Positions 19,284-27,780 are shown, counted from the first letter of the stretch. The stretch is DNA of 64,000 nucleotides from Gluconobacter sp. Dm-62 (GCF_018256155.1 NZ_JAERLY010000002.1:372001-436000), one strand, 5' to 3'. Program-made: numbers and translations. The notes: generated by a model not told the origin, from the letters alone.

Positions 19284-19994
19284 ATGTCCCGCCGCACCCG
19301 CCTCATTGCCGCTCTCGACACGGCCTCCCGCTCTCAGGCACAGCATTGGGCCGACAGTCTGAAAAATGATGTCGATGCCATCAAGTTGGGTCTCGAATTC
19401 ACATATGCCTGCGGGCTTGAGGCGGTAAAAGCAGTGTCAGAGGGGCAAAAACTCTTTCTGGACCTGAAGCTGCACGATATTCCCCATACAGTCGCATCGG
19501 GTCTGTATGCCCTGGCCCCCCTGAAGCCAGCTCTCACCACGATCCATGCCAGTGGCGGGACAGAGATGATTGCTCGTTCCCGGGACGCATTGGAGCTTGT
19601 TTTTCCTGATGAAGCGAAGCGTCCTAAACTGCTGGCGGTTACCGTCCTCACCAGCATGAATTCTGCGGAACTTCACGAGACCGGTGTCAATTCCACGCCT
19701 CAGGAACAGGTGCTTCGACTGGGAAAGCTCGCCATCAAGGCAGGTGCTGATGGTCTGGTCTGCTCTGCACATGAAATCGTGCCGTTGCGCGAAGCCTTAG
19801 GTGATGGGCCTGTTCTTGTCGTGCCGGGTATCCGGCCCGCGGGTAGCGCATCTGATGACCAGAAGCGCATCATGACGCCTGCACAGGCTGCTCGTGCTGG
19901 AGCAGACTGGATTGTTGTAGGAAGGCCTATCACGAAGGCCGTTGATCCGGTTCTGGCGGCCAGAGCTATTATGGAAGAACTTGCCAGCGCATGA
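19284..19994 (+). CDS. pyrF: Orotidine 5'-phosphate decarboxylase
   Basis: A 236-residue OMP decarboxylase producing UMP. The catalytic FLDLKLHDIPHTV motif (Asp/Lys/Asp network) is intact, with IKLGLEF before it and GADWIVVGRPITKA at the phosphate-binding end. It overlaps trpF by 4 bases and follows the LapA-like gene closely, so the three are probably one transcript. Confidence 0.96.
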   Translation: MSRRTRLIAALDTASRSQAQHWADSLKNDVDAIKLGLEFTYACGLEAVKAVSEGQKLFLDLKLHDIPHTVASGLYALAPLKPALTTIHASGGTEMIARSRDALELVFPDEAKRPKLLAVTVLTSMNSAELHETGVNSTPQEQVLRLGKLAIKAGADGLVCSAHEIVPLREALGDGPVLVVPGIRPAGSASDDQKRIMTPAQAARAGADWIVVGRPITKAVDPVLAARAIMEELASA

Positions 19995-20647
19995 CTGGCG
20001 TCAAGATCTGCGGCATCCGCGAACCCCAAACAATGGCGCTCTGTGCGCGCCTGAATGTGGATTGGGTTGGGTTCGTGTTTTGCGAGGCCTCTCCCAGGTT
20101 CGTAAGTCCTGCTGGGGCTTCTCGCTTGCACAACAGTGCGCCCTCCGCTCGAGACGGAGGGCCGCTTAGGGTGGGCTTGTTTGTGAAGGCGGATGACCAG
20201 TTCATCGAGCAGGTTCTTCGCGCAGTGCCACTGGACATTCTGCAGATTTACGACACGTCGCAACGGGCAGCCGATATCCAGTCGCGGTTTGGGAGACCAG
20301 TCTGGCAAGCGTGCGGCATTGCCTGTCCATCGGATCTTCCCACAGACCCACAAATGGCAGGATATGTCGTAGAGGCCCCCAAGGGTGCCCAGGATAGCCG
20401 TCCGGGTGGACTGGGTCGGACTTTTGACTGGTCTTTGACGCAGGGTTGGATCCCTCCTTCCTTCTGGATGCTTGCAGGCGGCTTAAATCCAGCTAACGTT
20501 CAGAAAGCGATTCAGGAAAGCCAGGCATCTGCTGTGGATGTTTCTTCGGGTGTTGAATCCTCTCCGGGCCACAAATCTGCCGAACTTATTGAAAAATTTG
20601 TCGAGAATGCCCGAAAGGGACTTGATCTGCGGGCAAAGCTCTCGTAA
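19991..20647 (+). CDS. trpF: Phosphoribosylanthranilate isomerase
   Basis: A 218-residue TrpF acting in tryptophan synthesis. The N-terminal VKICGIREP (catalytic Cys), WVGFVF, LDILQIYDT and the C-terminal LAGGLNPANV and AVDVSSGVE are all in place. Usual neighbours trpB and trpA do not follow; instead tRNA-Ser and an integrase relic begin 18 bases later. The start overlaps the pyrF stop in ATGA. Confidence 0.94.
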   Translation: MTGVKICGIREPQTMALCARLNVDWVGFVFCEASPRFVSPAGASRLHNSAPSARDGGPLRVGLFVKADDQFIEQVLRAVPLDILQIYDTSQRAADIQSRFGRPVWQACGIACPSDLPTDPQMAGYVVEAPKGAQDSRPGGLGRTFDWSLTQGWIPPSFWMLAGGLNPANVQKAIQESQASAVDVSSGVESSPGHKSAELIEKFVENARKGLDLRAKLS

Positions 20648-20665
20648 ACACCGCCTCGCTCGACA

Positions 20666-20756
20666 GGAGAGATGGCCGAGCGGCTTAAGGCGCACGCTTG
20701 GAAAGCGTGTGTACGTTAATAGCGTACCGTGGGTTCGAATCCCACTCTCTCCGCCA
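20666..20756 (+). tRNA. tRNA-Ser (GGA anticodon)
   Basis: A full class II tRNA with encoded CCA (20754-20756). Acceptor arm GGAGAGA pairs with TCTCTCC, the anticodon stem CACGC/GCGTG holds the loop TTGGAAA with GGA at 20700-20702, a long variable arm follows and the T-arm carries GGTTCGAAT. It reads UCC and UCU codons. A broken integrase gene starts just downstream, so this tRNA is a likely past integration site. Confidence 0.97.
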
Positions 20757-20849
20757 TACATCGAGAAAACCAATGAAATCAGTCATTTACGACCACTTGT
20801 CGGTAGTAGCCTACTACTCGCTCGGTAGTGTCTCATCGGTAGTCCTTCC

Positions 20850-21463
20850 ATGGTGAAGAAGGATGAGGATATGCGCGCCCTGAAAAAAACAGGCGGTGAC
20901 ACGTGGTCGGCAAGGCTTTCCATTCCTCGCAATCGCTGGGCCGATGTAGGGGAAGCCTACGGAACCAAATCCGGCATAAAACAGGAAGTCATCCGATCAC
21001 TCGGGACGCGGGATAAGCATGAGGCCCTTAGGAGGCGCGACAAGGCCCTTGCAGTCCTTCGGGCTGAAGTGGGGCCGCGAAAGGCTTCCTGCCCCTGCAT
21101 GGTGATTGGAAGCCGGACTGGATGAATGAAGAGCGGCTCCTATCCGATGCACTGGAGGCCCGGCGGGAGATCGCGGCCACTTCAGACAGGACGGATGATG
21201 GCGATAAACAGATGGGTGGGACTGACCCCAGACGCCGCCTGATTGAAGGGATGGATTGCTTTCTGAAGTATCGAGCCGACCGGCTTGTGAAGGCTGGAAA
21301 GAACCTTTCAGGCTTGTGAGGCGCTTTCGGGAAATTGCTCTGGGAAGACCATGCTCATTGGTCCGCTCTCCGCTTCCTGGATGCGGGGCGTAGAAAGTAC
21401 GATCAGGCAGCAGACAGCCCAAAGGCACAGGCTGGCCTTTCGGCTCCTTGGAAGAGTTTCTGA
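20850..21463 (+). pseudogene. Decayed tyrosine integrase (DUF6538-type N-terminus)
   Basis: 20850-21125 encodes an integrase N-terminus (GDTWSARLSIPRNRWADVG, then SGIKQEVIRSLGTRDKHEAL), the style of DUF6538-bearing tyrosine recombinases. The coding signal then changes frame: 21122-21319 carries RLLSDALEARREIAA, and a third frame ends at 21463 with RFLDAGRRKYDQAADSPKAQ. No catalytic domain (R...HxxR...Y) is left. With tRNA-Ser directly upstream, this is best read as the relic of an element that once entered at the tRNA 3' end. The remaining bases to 21567 contain nothing I can name. Confidence 0.75.
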
Positions 21464-21567
21464 CTTTTCAGGGGGACACGATCGCCCCAGTCAAGATCCG
21501 GAAGCCCTGACGGATTGAGAGTTATATAGAAATGATGAAAAGAACGGTTTCCAGAATTTTCCTGATT

Positions 21568-21579
21568 GTACCAAGGTAC
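21568..21579. promoter_or_regulatory. Palindrome upstream of a LysR gene, candidate operator
   Basis: GTACC-AA-GGTAC, 60 bases before the LysR start. Short inverted repeats of this kind are often LysR autoregulatory sites. Evidence is the symmetry only. Confidence 0.35.
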
Positions 21580-21638
21580 GAAATTCGGAGAAATGTAGTG
21601 GAATACGGCCAGATCCTAAGCTTCGGGAAGGTGTGACA

Positions 21639-22559
21639 ATGAGACTGCCGGACTTCGAAGCCTGGGTTATTTTCGCAAAAGTTGCTGAACGTGGCTCTTT
21701 CGTGCGTGCGGCCGAGGAGCTTCAGCTTTCCAAGCCGACTGTCTCGAAAGCCGTCAGCCGGTTGGAGCAGTCTCTGGGCATTGCGCTGTTTAACCGCAAT
21801 TCCCGGCAGATGTCCGTGACGGACACCGGTCGTCAGTTGCTGGGGCACGCCAACCATATTCTTGCGGAAGCTGAAGCGGCTGAAAGTGAAGCCCGAGGGG
21901 GAACGCATCGTCCTTCGGGGCTGATCCGGGTTGCAGCGCCCATGACCTTTGGGATCAGACATCTCTCGCCTGTTCTCCCTGGTTTTCTGGAGCGATATCC
22001 AGAGATCGACATCACGGTCGATTTCAGTGATTCGCTCGTTGATCTGGTGGCGGAAGGGTACGATCTGGCCCTGCGGATTGCATCGCTTGCGGATTCATCG
22101 CTGCGGGCCCGGCGCCTTTGTGAGGTACGCCTGCTTCTGGTGGCGACCCCGGAATATCTGAACCGGACCGGACGTCCGACGCATCCCCGTGAGCTCGAAG
22201 GGCAGAAAAGCTTCGTCTACACGAACAGTTCTGCGCCTGGCACGGTTCGCCTCACATGTGGGAAAAGTGGTGAAGAGTTTGTGCTGTCCCAGGCCTCGCG
22301 GTTTCGGGCCGACAATGCAGAGGCGTTCCTGCCCGCGCTGAAGGCGCATCTGGGGTTTGGTCTTTTCCCCGAATTCATGGTCTGGGATGGTTTACAGGAA
22401 GGGCGGTTCGAACAGCTTCTTCCTGACTGGGACGCAGCCAGTATTGCCCTTTATCTCGTTACATCGAGCAGTACGCTGCGTCCTTTCCGGGTCAGTGCTT
22501 TTCTGGAACATCTGGTGACGGCGTTTGAACATCCACCCTGGGCGGTGTCCAACACCTGA
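21639..22559 (+). CDS. LysR-family transcriptional regulator
   Basis: About 306 residues. The N-terminal winged HTH reads FAKVAERGSFVRAAEELQLSKPTVSKAVSRLEQSLG, and the LysR substrate domain starts near SGLIRVAAPMTFGIRHL. The ATG at 21639 is chosen because GGGAAGG sits 7 bases upstream; a GTG at 21633 is also open. It converges with the DoxX gene, whose stop is 6 bases away, and probably regulates nearby redox genes. Effector unknown. Confidence 0.85.
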   Translation: MRLPDFEAWVIFAKVAERGSFVRAAEELQLSKPTVSKAVSRLEQSLGIALFNRNSRQMSVTDTGRQLLGHANHILAEAEAAESEARGGTHRPSGLIRVAAPMTFGIRHLSPVLPGFLERYPEIDITVDFSDSLVDLVAEGYDLALRIASLADSSLRARRLCEVRLLLVATPEYLNRTGRPTHPRELEGQKSFVYTNSSAPGTVRLTCGKSGEEFVLSQASRFRADNAEAFLPALKAHLGFGLFPEFMVWDGLQEGRFEQLLPDWDAASIALYLVTSSSTLRPFRVSAFLEHLVTAFEHPPWAVSNT

Positions 22560-22565
22560 AGGGGC

Positions 22566-22976
22566 TTATTTACGGCGTGCGTCCAGCGAGAAACGGCCGG
22601 CTCCAGCAGAGGCAAGGGCGAGCAGACCGCCTGCGATGCTGAAGTTCTTGTAGAAATGGATCCACATGTCGTAGCGGACCATTCCGGTAAACGTCCAGTA
22701 GTGATGCCCGATGAACGCCGTGACGATGGTGTAGACGGCCAGAAGGATGGAGAGGGGTGTCGTCAGGAAACCGGCGACGAGAGCAAGGCCGATGCCCAGT
22801 TCAGTCACGATGGCGATGACGGCAGAGATTGTTGGAACCGGCGCGCCTGTACTGGCCATGTAGCCGACGGTGCCTTCGAAGCCAGTCAGTTTGCTCCAGC
22901 CCATCAGGACGAAAAGTGAGGCCAGCAGGATACGGGAGGCGAAGAGAGCCTGATCGCGGGGAAAGGACGTGTTCAT
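22566..22976 (-). CDS. DoxX-family membrane protein
   Basis: A 136-residue protein with four hydrophobic helices (LFASRILLASLFVLMGWSKLTGF, ISAVIAIVTELGIGLALVAG, LSILLAVYTIVTAFIGH, FSIAGGLLALASAG) and the family feature WSKL near the N-terminus. DoxX proteins sit in the inner membrane and are linked to redox or thiol stress. An AT-rich imperfect palindrome lies about 90 bases upstream. It is flanked by two LysR genes, either of which could control it. Confidence 0.82.
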   Translation of the reverse strand: MNTSFPRDQALFASRILLASLFVLMGWSKLTGFEGTVGYMASTGAPVPTISAVIAIVTELGIGLALVAGFLTTPLSILLAVYTIVTAFIGHHYWTFTGMVRYDMWIHFYKNFSIAGGLLALASAGAGRFSLDARRK

Positions 22977-23065
22977 CGGTTTATCTTTCGGTTTTGGAAG
23001 TCTGGGACATCAGGCCCGGGATGTACCGTGCCGTTGATGTCCTTTTTATTCCGCCACCTTCGGAC

Positions 23066-23105
23066 AATAAATGGAAATGACGTAAACTGTACGTTTCTAT
23101 TTATT
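23066..23105. promoter_or_regulatory. AT-rich imperfect dyad upstream of the DoxX gene
   Basis: AATAAATGGAAA on the left and TTTCTATTTATT on the right form a long imperfect inverted repeat with inner ACGT halves. It lies 90-130 bases before the DoxX ATG and stands out from the GC-rich surroundings, so it is a candidate operator. Confidence 0.4.
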
Positions 23106-23159
23106 ATCGCTCGAGTTGTAGCCGTCGTTTCTGTGCAGAGACGTTTAGAAAACACGGTC

Positions 23160-24059
23160 TTATCGCGATACGGTTTCGAGGCCTCCGACCGCTCTGCTTA
23201 CAAAATCCGCAAAAGCCCGGGCTTTTGCGCTGGTCAGTCTGCCGGAAGGATAGACGGCCCATAAATCGACGGGGGGCAGCGACCATGAGGTCAGACACCG
23301 CACCACAGCGCCGCTTTTCAGTTCGGGTTCGAACATCCAGTCCGCGGCAATCGTCAGGCCCAGACTGGCGAGAACGGCAGCCCGGATGCCTTCGGCGGCA
23401 CTGAGATGCAGCCTTGAGTTCAGCAGGACGCTCATGTCCTGTCCGTCTTGCTGGAAAACATGTTTTGCCGGGCTGTTGCGTGTGTAGCTGATGGCTTGAT
23501 GGGCCATGAGGTCTTCGGGAGTTTCAAGAAACGGGGCGGTCCTGAGATAATCCGGGCTTGCGATGACGGAGCGCCGTCCCCGCCCGAGGCGTTTTGCGAT
23601 CATTGCGCTGTCAGTCAGTGGGCCGAGACGGATGGCGACGTCGATGCCCTCTGCCATGAGATCTACGCGTCGGTCATCGAGTTCCATATCGACGTCAAGT
23701 CTTGGGTGCTCCTTCAGGAACATACCAAGCCGCGGCACGATCTGGAGGCGGCCAAAAGTTGTTGGCACGGCGACACGCAAGCGTCCGCGCAGGTCACTGC
23801 TGCTGTCACGGACTGCCGCGTCTGCGTCTTCAGCGTCAGACACGATTCGCGCGACACGTTCAAAATAGCGCTGGCCTGCATCCGTGGGGGTCAGGCCGTG
23901 CGCTGAACGCAGGAGAAGCTGCACGCCAAGCTGACGTTCGAGCTGGGCAATGGCCTTTGAAACGGCAGGCTGCCCAAGATGCATCAGACGTGCGGCGGCG
24001 GAAAACGATCCGCTTTCAATGACCCGCACAAAGGTGGTCATGGCCTGGAGACGATCCAT
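23160..24059 (-). CDS. LysR-family transcriptional regulator, divergent from the ene-reductase gene
   Basis: A 299-residue LysR protein: MTTFVRVIESGSFSAAARLMHLGQPAVSKAIAQLERQLG forms the HTH, and the effector domain starts at RGRLRVAVPTTFGRLQ. It is of the group next to CrgA-like regulators that often face an oxidoreductase gene. The 136-base divergent gap to the old-yellow-enzyme gene holds two identical 12-base boxes, which makes it the likely regulator of that gene and of itself. Confidence 0.87.
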   Translation of the reverse strand: MDRLQAMTTFVRVIESGSFSAAARLMHLGQPAVSKAIAQLERQLGVQLLLRSAHGLTPTDAGQRYFERVARIVSDAEDADAAVRDSSSDLRGRLRVAVPTTFGRLQIVPRLGMFLKEHPRLDVDMELDDRRVDLMAEGIDVAIRLGPLTDSAMIAKRLGRGRRSVIASPDYLRTAPFLETPEDLMAHQAISYTRNSPAKHVFQQDGQDMSVLLNSRLHLSAAEGIRAAVLASLGLTIAADWMFEPELKSGAVVRCLTSWSLPPVDLWAVYPSGRLTSAKARAFADFVSRAVGGLETVSR

Positions 24060-24065
24060 TTCAGT

Positions 24066-24121
24066 ATTCCAATACGGAATGATATCTATATCAAATCCTG
24101 CTCTGCCAATCCAATACGGAA
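24066..24121. promoter_or_regulatory. Twin 12-bp operator boxes between LysR and ene-reductase genes
   Basis: TCCAATACGGAA occurs at 24068-24079 and again at 24110-24121, starts 42 bases apart, i.e. about four DNA turns. The first copy sits in the interrupted palindrome ATTCC-N5-GGAAT. Two sites on one face of the helix is what a LysR tetramer would need. Confidence 0.6.
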
Positions 24122-24195
24122 ATGTCCACTCTCTGTCGTGTCAGCAGCAACAGGGTGCTCCGCGGTTATCGCGGTCTGCACAGGAGTTCTTCCCC

Positions 24196-25317
24196 ATGGC
24201 CGATCTTCTTTTCTCTCCCAAATTCGTTGGACCCACACGGCTTGAACACCGTATCGTCATGGCACCGCTGACGCGGATGCGCTCAGGCGTCGGCAATGTG
24301 CCCAACGAGCTGATGCTTGAATATTATACCCAGCGCGCCACGCAGGGTGGCCTGTTGATTTCCGAAGCGTCTCCGGTGGCGCTGACGGGATATGGTTTCG
24401 AGCGCGCCGCTGGTATTTATGACGATGCCCAGATCCTAGGCTGGAAGCGCATTACGGATGCGGTTCATGAAAAAGGTGGACGGATGTTCCTGCAACTGTG
24501 GCATGTGGGGCGCCAGTCCGCGCGTGTTCTTCAGCCGGACGGCGCAGCCCCTGTGGCGCCTTCCGCCATTCGCGCTGAGGGTACGGCCTGGACACTGAAC
24601 GGAACCGTTCCATATGACATGCCCCGTGCCCTGGAGCGCGATGAGATCCCCGGTCTGGTGGACGCCTATCGGCAGGCTGCGAGGCGTGCGTTGCAGGCGG
24701 GGTTCGACGGTGTCGAGATTCATGGGGCCAATGGCTATCTGCCCGACCAGTTCCTTCAGGACGGGACGAACAGGCGGACCGATGACTATGGTGGCTCTGT
24801 AGAAAACCGTGCCCGTTTTCTGCGGGAGGTCACTCAGGCTGCGATTGACGTCTGGGGAAGCGATCGTGTGGGTGTGCGGCTTACGCCCAGCGGCTCTTAC
24901 GGCTCCATGTCGGACAGCAACCGTCATGTCACGTTCAGCTATGTCGCGACGATGCTGGACGCCATGGGGATTGCTTATCTGCACGTTGTCCAGCCGAGGA
25001 TCGGGGCGGATGCGGAGCGTGACCCGGTGGATGTTTCAATGTTGCGGCCGCTTTTTTCCCGGACCATTATCGCGGCTGGCGGATTTACACGCGAAAGTGC
25101 CGAGCGGCTTCTGGAATCCGGGGATGCCGATCTGATTGCCTTCGGACGCGATTTCATAGCCAATCCGGATCTTGTTCAGCGGCTCCGGCATAACTGGCCG
25201 CTAAACCGGTATGACCGCTCTACCTTTTATGGGGGCGGGTCACACGGTTATACGGACTATCCTGCATTCAAGGGCGAAGATCCGGATGCGCATGAGCTTC
25301 TTCAGCGGGGGATATAA
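24196..25317 (+). CDS. Old yellow enzyme / alkene reductase (NemA-like)
   Basis: A 373-residue FMN-dependent ene-reductase of the OYE family. Landmarks: RIVMAPLTRMRS, LQLWHVGRQS, the substrate-binding EIHGANGYLPDQF (His and Asn of the active site) with RTDDYGGSVENR, and the FMN-phosphate end ADLIAFGRDFIANPDL. It reduces activated C=C bonds, for instance maleimides and enones, with NAD(P)H. The ATG at 24196 has AGGAG 9 bases upstream. Likely induced through the divergent LysR protein. Confidence 0.92.
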   Translation: MADLLFSPKFVGPTRLEHRIVMAPLTRMRSGVGNVPNELMLEYYTQRATQGGLLISEASPVALTGYGFERAAGIYDDAQILGWKRITDAVHEKGGRMFLQLWHVGRQSARVLQPDGAAPVAPSAIRAEGTAWTLNGTVPYDMPRALERDEIPGLVDAYRQAARRALQAGFDGVEIHGANGYLPDQFLQDGTNRRTDDYGGSVENRARFLREVTQAAIDVWGSDRVGVRLTPSGSYGSMSDSNRHVTFSYVATMLDAMGIAYLHVVQPRIGADAERDPVDVSMLRPLFSRTIIAAGGFTRESAERLLESGDADLIAFGRDFIANPDLVQRLRHNWPLNRYDRSTFYGGGSHGYTDYPAFKGEDPDAHELLQRGI

Positions 25318-25523
25318 AGCCAACGTCTCAAAGAGAGTAGGCAGCGTTGGAAATGGATTTTATGGAGCGTGGCTGAGTGCTGCGCCTCATCCAGTATTTT
25401 GGTAATGTATATTCGCCATGAATACTGGAATATTTTAAAATTACTTACGTCCAGAAGGATTGATGTGGATTTTCGGCATCAATGAAAGACTTCTTCTGAC
25501 CTAGGTGAAAGTATTTTTCATAC

Positions 25524-26443
25524 GGCCTTAGAGCCTTTTTGGAAATTGGGGGTATGGGGCTTTGCATTGGGTCTGAAAGGTGTTTCACCCTTGGGATGTG
25601 GACACCTCACGCCCGAGCACGCATGGCTGCTCTATCCCGCAAGACGAAGCGCTACCCATCTGATCTGACCGACGAGGAGTGGGGACAGATCGCGCCTCTG
25701 ATGCCGCCTGCAAGCCCGCGAGGGCGCAAGCGGAGCGTCGATTTTCGAGAGATCCTCAACGGCCTGCGCTACCTGGTGCGCTCAGGCTGCGGGTGGGAGA
25801 TGCTTCCTGTTCATTTCGGCCCCTGGCAGACAGTCTACTGGTGGTTTCGCCGTCTGATGCGCCGGTTCTTGTTCCGCACGATCCATGACGTCTGTACGAT
25901 GCTCGATCGTGAAGCTGAAGGGCGTGAAGCGAGCCCGACGGGCGGTGTGATTGACAGCCAAAGTATCAAGGCGCCTCACGCAGAGACGCGAGGCTATGAC
26001 GCAGGCAAGAAGATCGTCGGGCGCAAGCGGCATATCGCCGTCGATACCGATGGGCGCCTGCTGATGGTGCACCTGACGCCCGCGGATATTTCCGACAGCG
26101 CCGGCGGACAGATGATCCTGGACGCGATCCGCAAGCGCTGGCCGTGGGTGAAGCACCTGTTCGCCGACGGCGCCTACGACCGGGCGATGCTCATGGACAA
26201 GGCAGCGTTTCTGGACTTCAGCGTCGAGGTCATCCGGCGCTCGGCCGGCGCAAAAGGCTTCGAGGTTCTGCCCCGCCGCTGGGTCGTCGAGCGGACCTTC
26301 GGCTGGATGACCCGCTGGCGACGTCTCGTGCGGGATTACGAGCAGCGCGTCGATGTCTCCGAGGCCATGATCCACATCGCCATGGGCAGCCTCATGCTAC
26401 GCAGAAACGCCCATCCGTGAATTTCCAAAAAGGTTCTGAGGCC
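25524..26443 (+). mobile_element. IS5-family insertion sequence (IS1031 group, IS12528-like)
   Basis: Ends at 25524-25547 and 26420-26443 are 24-base inverted repeats with two mismatches (GGCCT[TC]AGA[GA]CC then TTTTTGGAAATT). If the element proper starts at GAGCC (25531) and ends at GGTTC (26436) it is 906 bases, and the flanks are TTA and TGA, both fitting the TNA target of IS1031-type elements but not identical to each other. From memory IS12528 of Gluconobacter is about this length; that match is unverified. One intact transposase gene inside. Confidence 0.85.
25596..26420 (+). CDS. IS5-family DDE transposase
   Basis: About 274 residues. LTDEEWGQIAPLMPP and the DUF4096-like N-terminus are followed by the RNase-H catalytic triad: GGVIDSQSIK (first Asp), LFADGAYDR (second Asp) and RRWVVERTFGW (Glu). 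The start is placed at the MWTPHARAR methionine; 25539 and 25623 are alternatives. The stop lies at the inner edge of the right inverted repeat. It appears intact. Confidence 0.9.
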   Translation: MWTPHARARMAALSRKTKRYPSDLTDEEWGQIAPLMPPASPRGRKRSVDFREILNGLRYLVRSGCGWEMLPVHFGPWQTVYWWFRRLMRRFLFRTIHDVCTMLDREAEGREASPTGGVIDSQSIKAPHAETRGYDAGKKIVGRKRHIAVDTDGRLLMVHLTPADISDSAGGQMILDAIRKRWPWVKHLFADGAYDRAMLMDKAAFLDFSVEVIRRSAGAKGFEVLPRRWVVERTFGWMTRWRRLVRDYEQRVDVSEAMIHIAMGSLMLRRNAHP

Positions 26444-26608
26444 AACCGACATCAGGTTTGGCTTGGACGGATAGGAGCATCATTATTGGGACTAATGGCA
26501 GCTCGCTGGTTTTTACAAGGTTTTCCGAATTCCGCTAGGTGGAAAGTATGTCGGTATGCTGTATATCCGGTATGTAGGCTGAATCTGGCTTTTTACCAAG
26601 AAAGTAGT

Positions 26609-26790
26609 TTATTCTGTCAGTTTCAAAGTTAATTCATAAATCTCATTATCGATTTTCCGGCCAGCAGCAATCACATAGATAACGACCTTTTCGTCGATGA
26701 ACTGATAAACAAGGCCGTACCCATCTTTTGGAAGTTTGATCTGGTAAAGCTCTGATAGGTCGCGATGAAGCGAAAGATGGCTGATATCGA
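26609..26790 (-). pseudogene. C-terminal remnant of a RelE/ParE-type toxin
   Basis: Reading the minus strand, about 55 residues match the last half of RelE-family toxins (RDLSELYQIKLPKDGYGLVYQ, then VVIYVIAAGRKIDNEIYE). No start codon or N-terminal half precedes it and no RelB-type antitoxin is beside it. The coding signal is lost just before a palindromic repeat (26836-26860) and the IS element lies 165 bases downstream. A dead toxin-antitoxin module. The bases 26444-26608 and 26861-27024 hold nothing else I can name. Confidence 0.55.
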
Positions 26791-26835
26791 TGTCTGCTTG
26801 CGGGAAACAAGCTCGGCTTCGGAAACGGCAGAAAA

Positions 26836-26860
26836 GAGGCGGTTCCCGCCTGTCTGCTTA
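26836..26860. repeat. Palindromic repeat, copy A
   Basis: GAGGCGG-TTC-CCGCCTGTCTGCTTA. On the other strand it reads CAGACAGGCGG-GAA-CCGCCTC, a 6-bp hairpin next to CAGACAGG. Copies B (28085) and C (33762) share CAGACAGGCGG and the CGCCT partner but differ in the loop. Confidence 0.55.
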
Positions 26861-27024
26861 ATTCTTGAAGACGACAGATAGCATGGGGGTAAGCGAAACG
26901 GCGGCTCTTTGGATAAAGGTCAGGCCAAAGTTGACGGTCCCACCTTCGGATGGACACCATTCCTTTGGATGGCGGCTCATCTCTGGTATTGAATACGCAA
27001 TACAGAAACCTGCTTGGACTCGTT

Positions 27025-27780
27025 ATGAAATTAACTCGTTCTGCTCAAAATGTTCTAGATTATCTAGTAAGTATTCTTCCGTCTGTCCGACCAGGACGAC
27101 CTGAGACGTTCAAAACATACGGTGAAGTTCACCGGGCATTGGGCTTGCCGGGCATACCACACGAATTGGTTAATCAAGGATTGGGAACGCTGGCTGACGC
27201 TGTTAGCGAAGCTGGTTTGCCTGGGATCACAGGGCTAGTGGTCACTCAAGACGGCCTCGTGCCCGGAAAGGGCTATTTTTCGTTGTATGGACGGCAGCCA
27301 GATGATTTTCAATGGTGGGAAGATGAGATCAAGAAAGTCATTGCATTTGACTGGTCTCCCTACTCACAGACTGCTAAACCAGCGACATCACTCAAACAGC
27401 CGCCGAAAACTCCAGTTGCGTCCGATGGCAAGAAACCTGAACGAGTGGAAACGACAACATATCGAATTCTTCGTGAGACACTTCTAGCACGACGTGTGAA
27501 AGAGCTACACAAATACGCGTGCCAAATATGCGGAGAAACCATCGAACTTGTAGATGGTCGGCGATATGCTGAAGCTCATCATATTCAGCCGCTTGGTTCC
27601 CCGCATAATGGGCCAGACGAACTAGGGAATATTATCTGCGTTTGTCCCAATCATCATGCCATGCTTGATTATTTTTCTATCTCACTAAAATATAACGAGA
27701 TAATAACCCACGCAGATCATGAAATTAACGACGAATATATTTCTTATCACAACAAAGAGCATCAAATTAGGAAGAGGTAA
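27025..27780 (+). CDS. HNH endonuclease, AT-rich gene
   Basis: About 250 residues. The C-terminal HNH domain is clear: CQICG, RYAEAHHIQPLGSPHNGPD, NIICVCPNHH. The N-terminal 100 residues (YGEVHRALGLPGIPHELVNQ) form an extra domain that I cannot name, joined by a Pro/Lys linker. The start may instead be 26950. Base composition is much lower in GC than the surroundings and there is no operon partner, pointing to transfer. HNH nucleases with accessory domains are common in restriction-like defence, but a role here is inference. Confidence 0.7.
   Translation: MKLTRSAQNVLDYLVSILPSVRPGRPETFKTYGEVHRALGLPGIPHELVNQGLGTLADAVSEAGLPGITGLVVTQDGLVPGKGYFSLYGRQPDDFQWWEDEIKKVIAFDWSPYSQTAKPATSLKQPPKTPVASDGKKPERVETTTYRILRETLLARRVKELHKYACQICGETIELVDGRRYAEAHHIQPLGSPHNGPDELGNIICVCPNHHAMLDYFSISLKYNEIITHADHEINDEYISYHNKEHQIRKR

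Noticed and set aside
26646-26960. A 104-codon open frame overlapping the RelE relic
   Set aside because: It is in another frame than the RelE homology and has Cys/Arg-rich noise composition.
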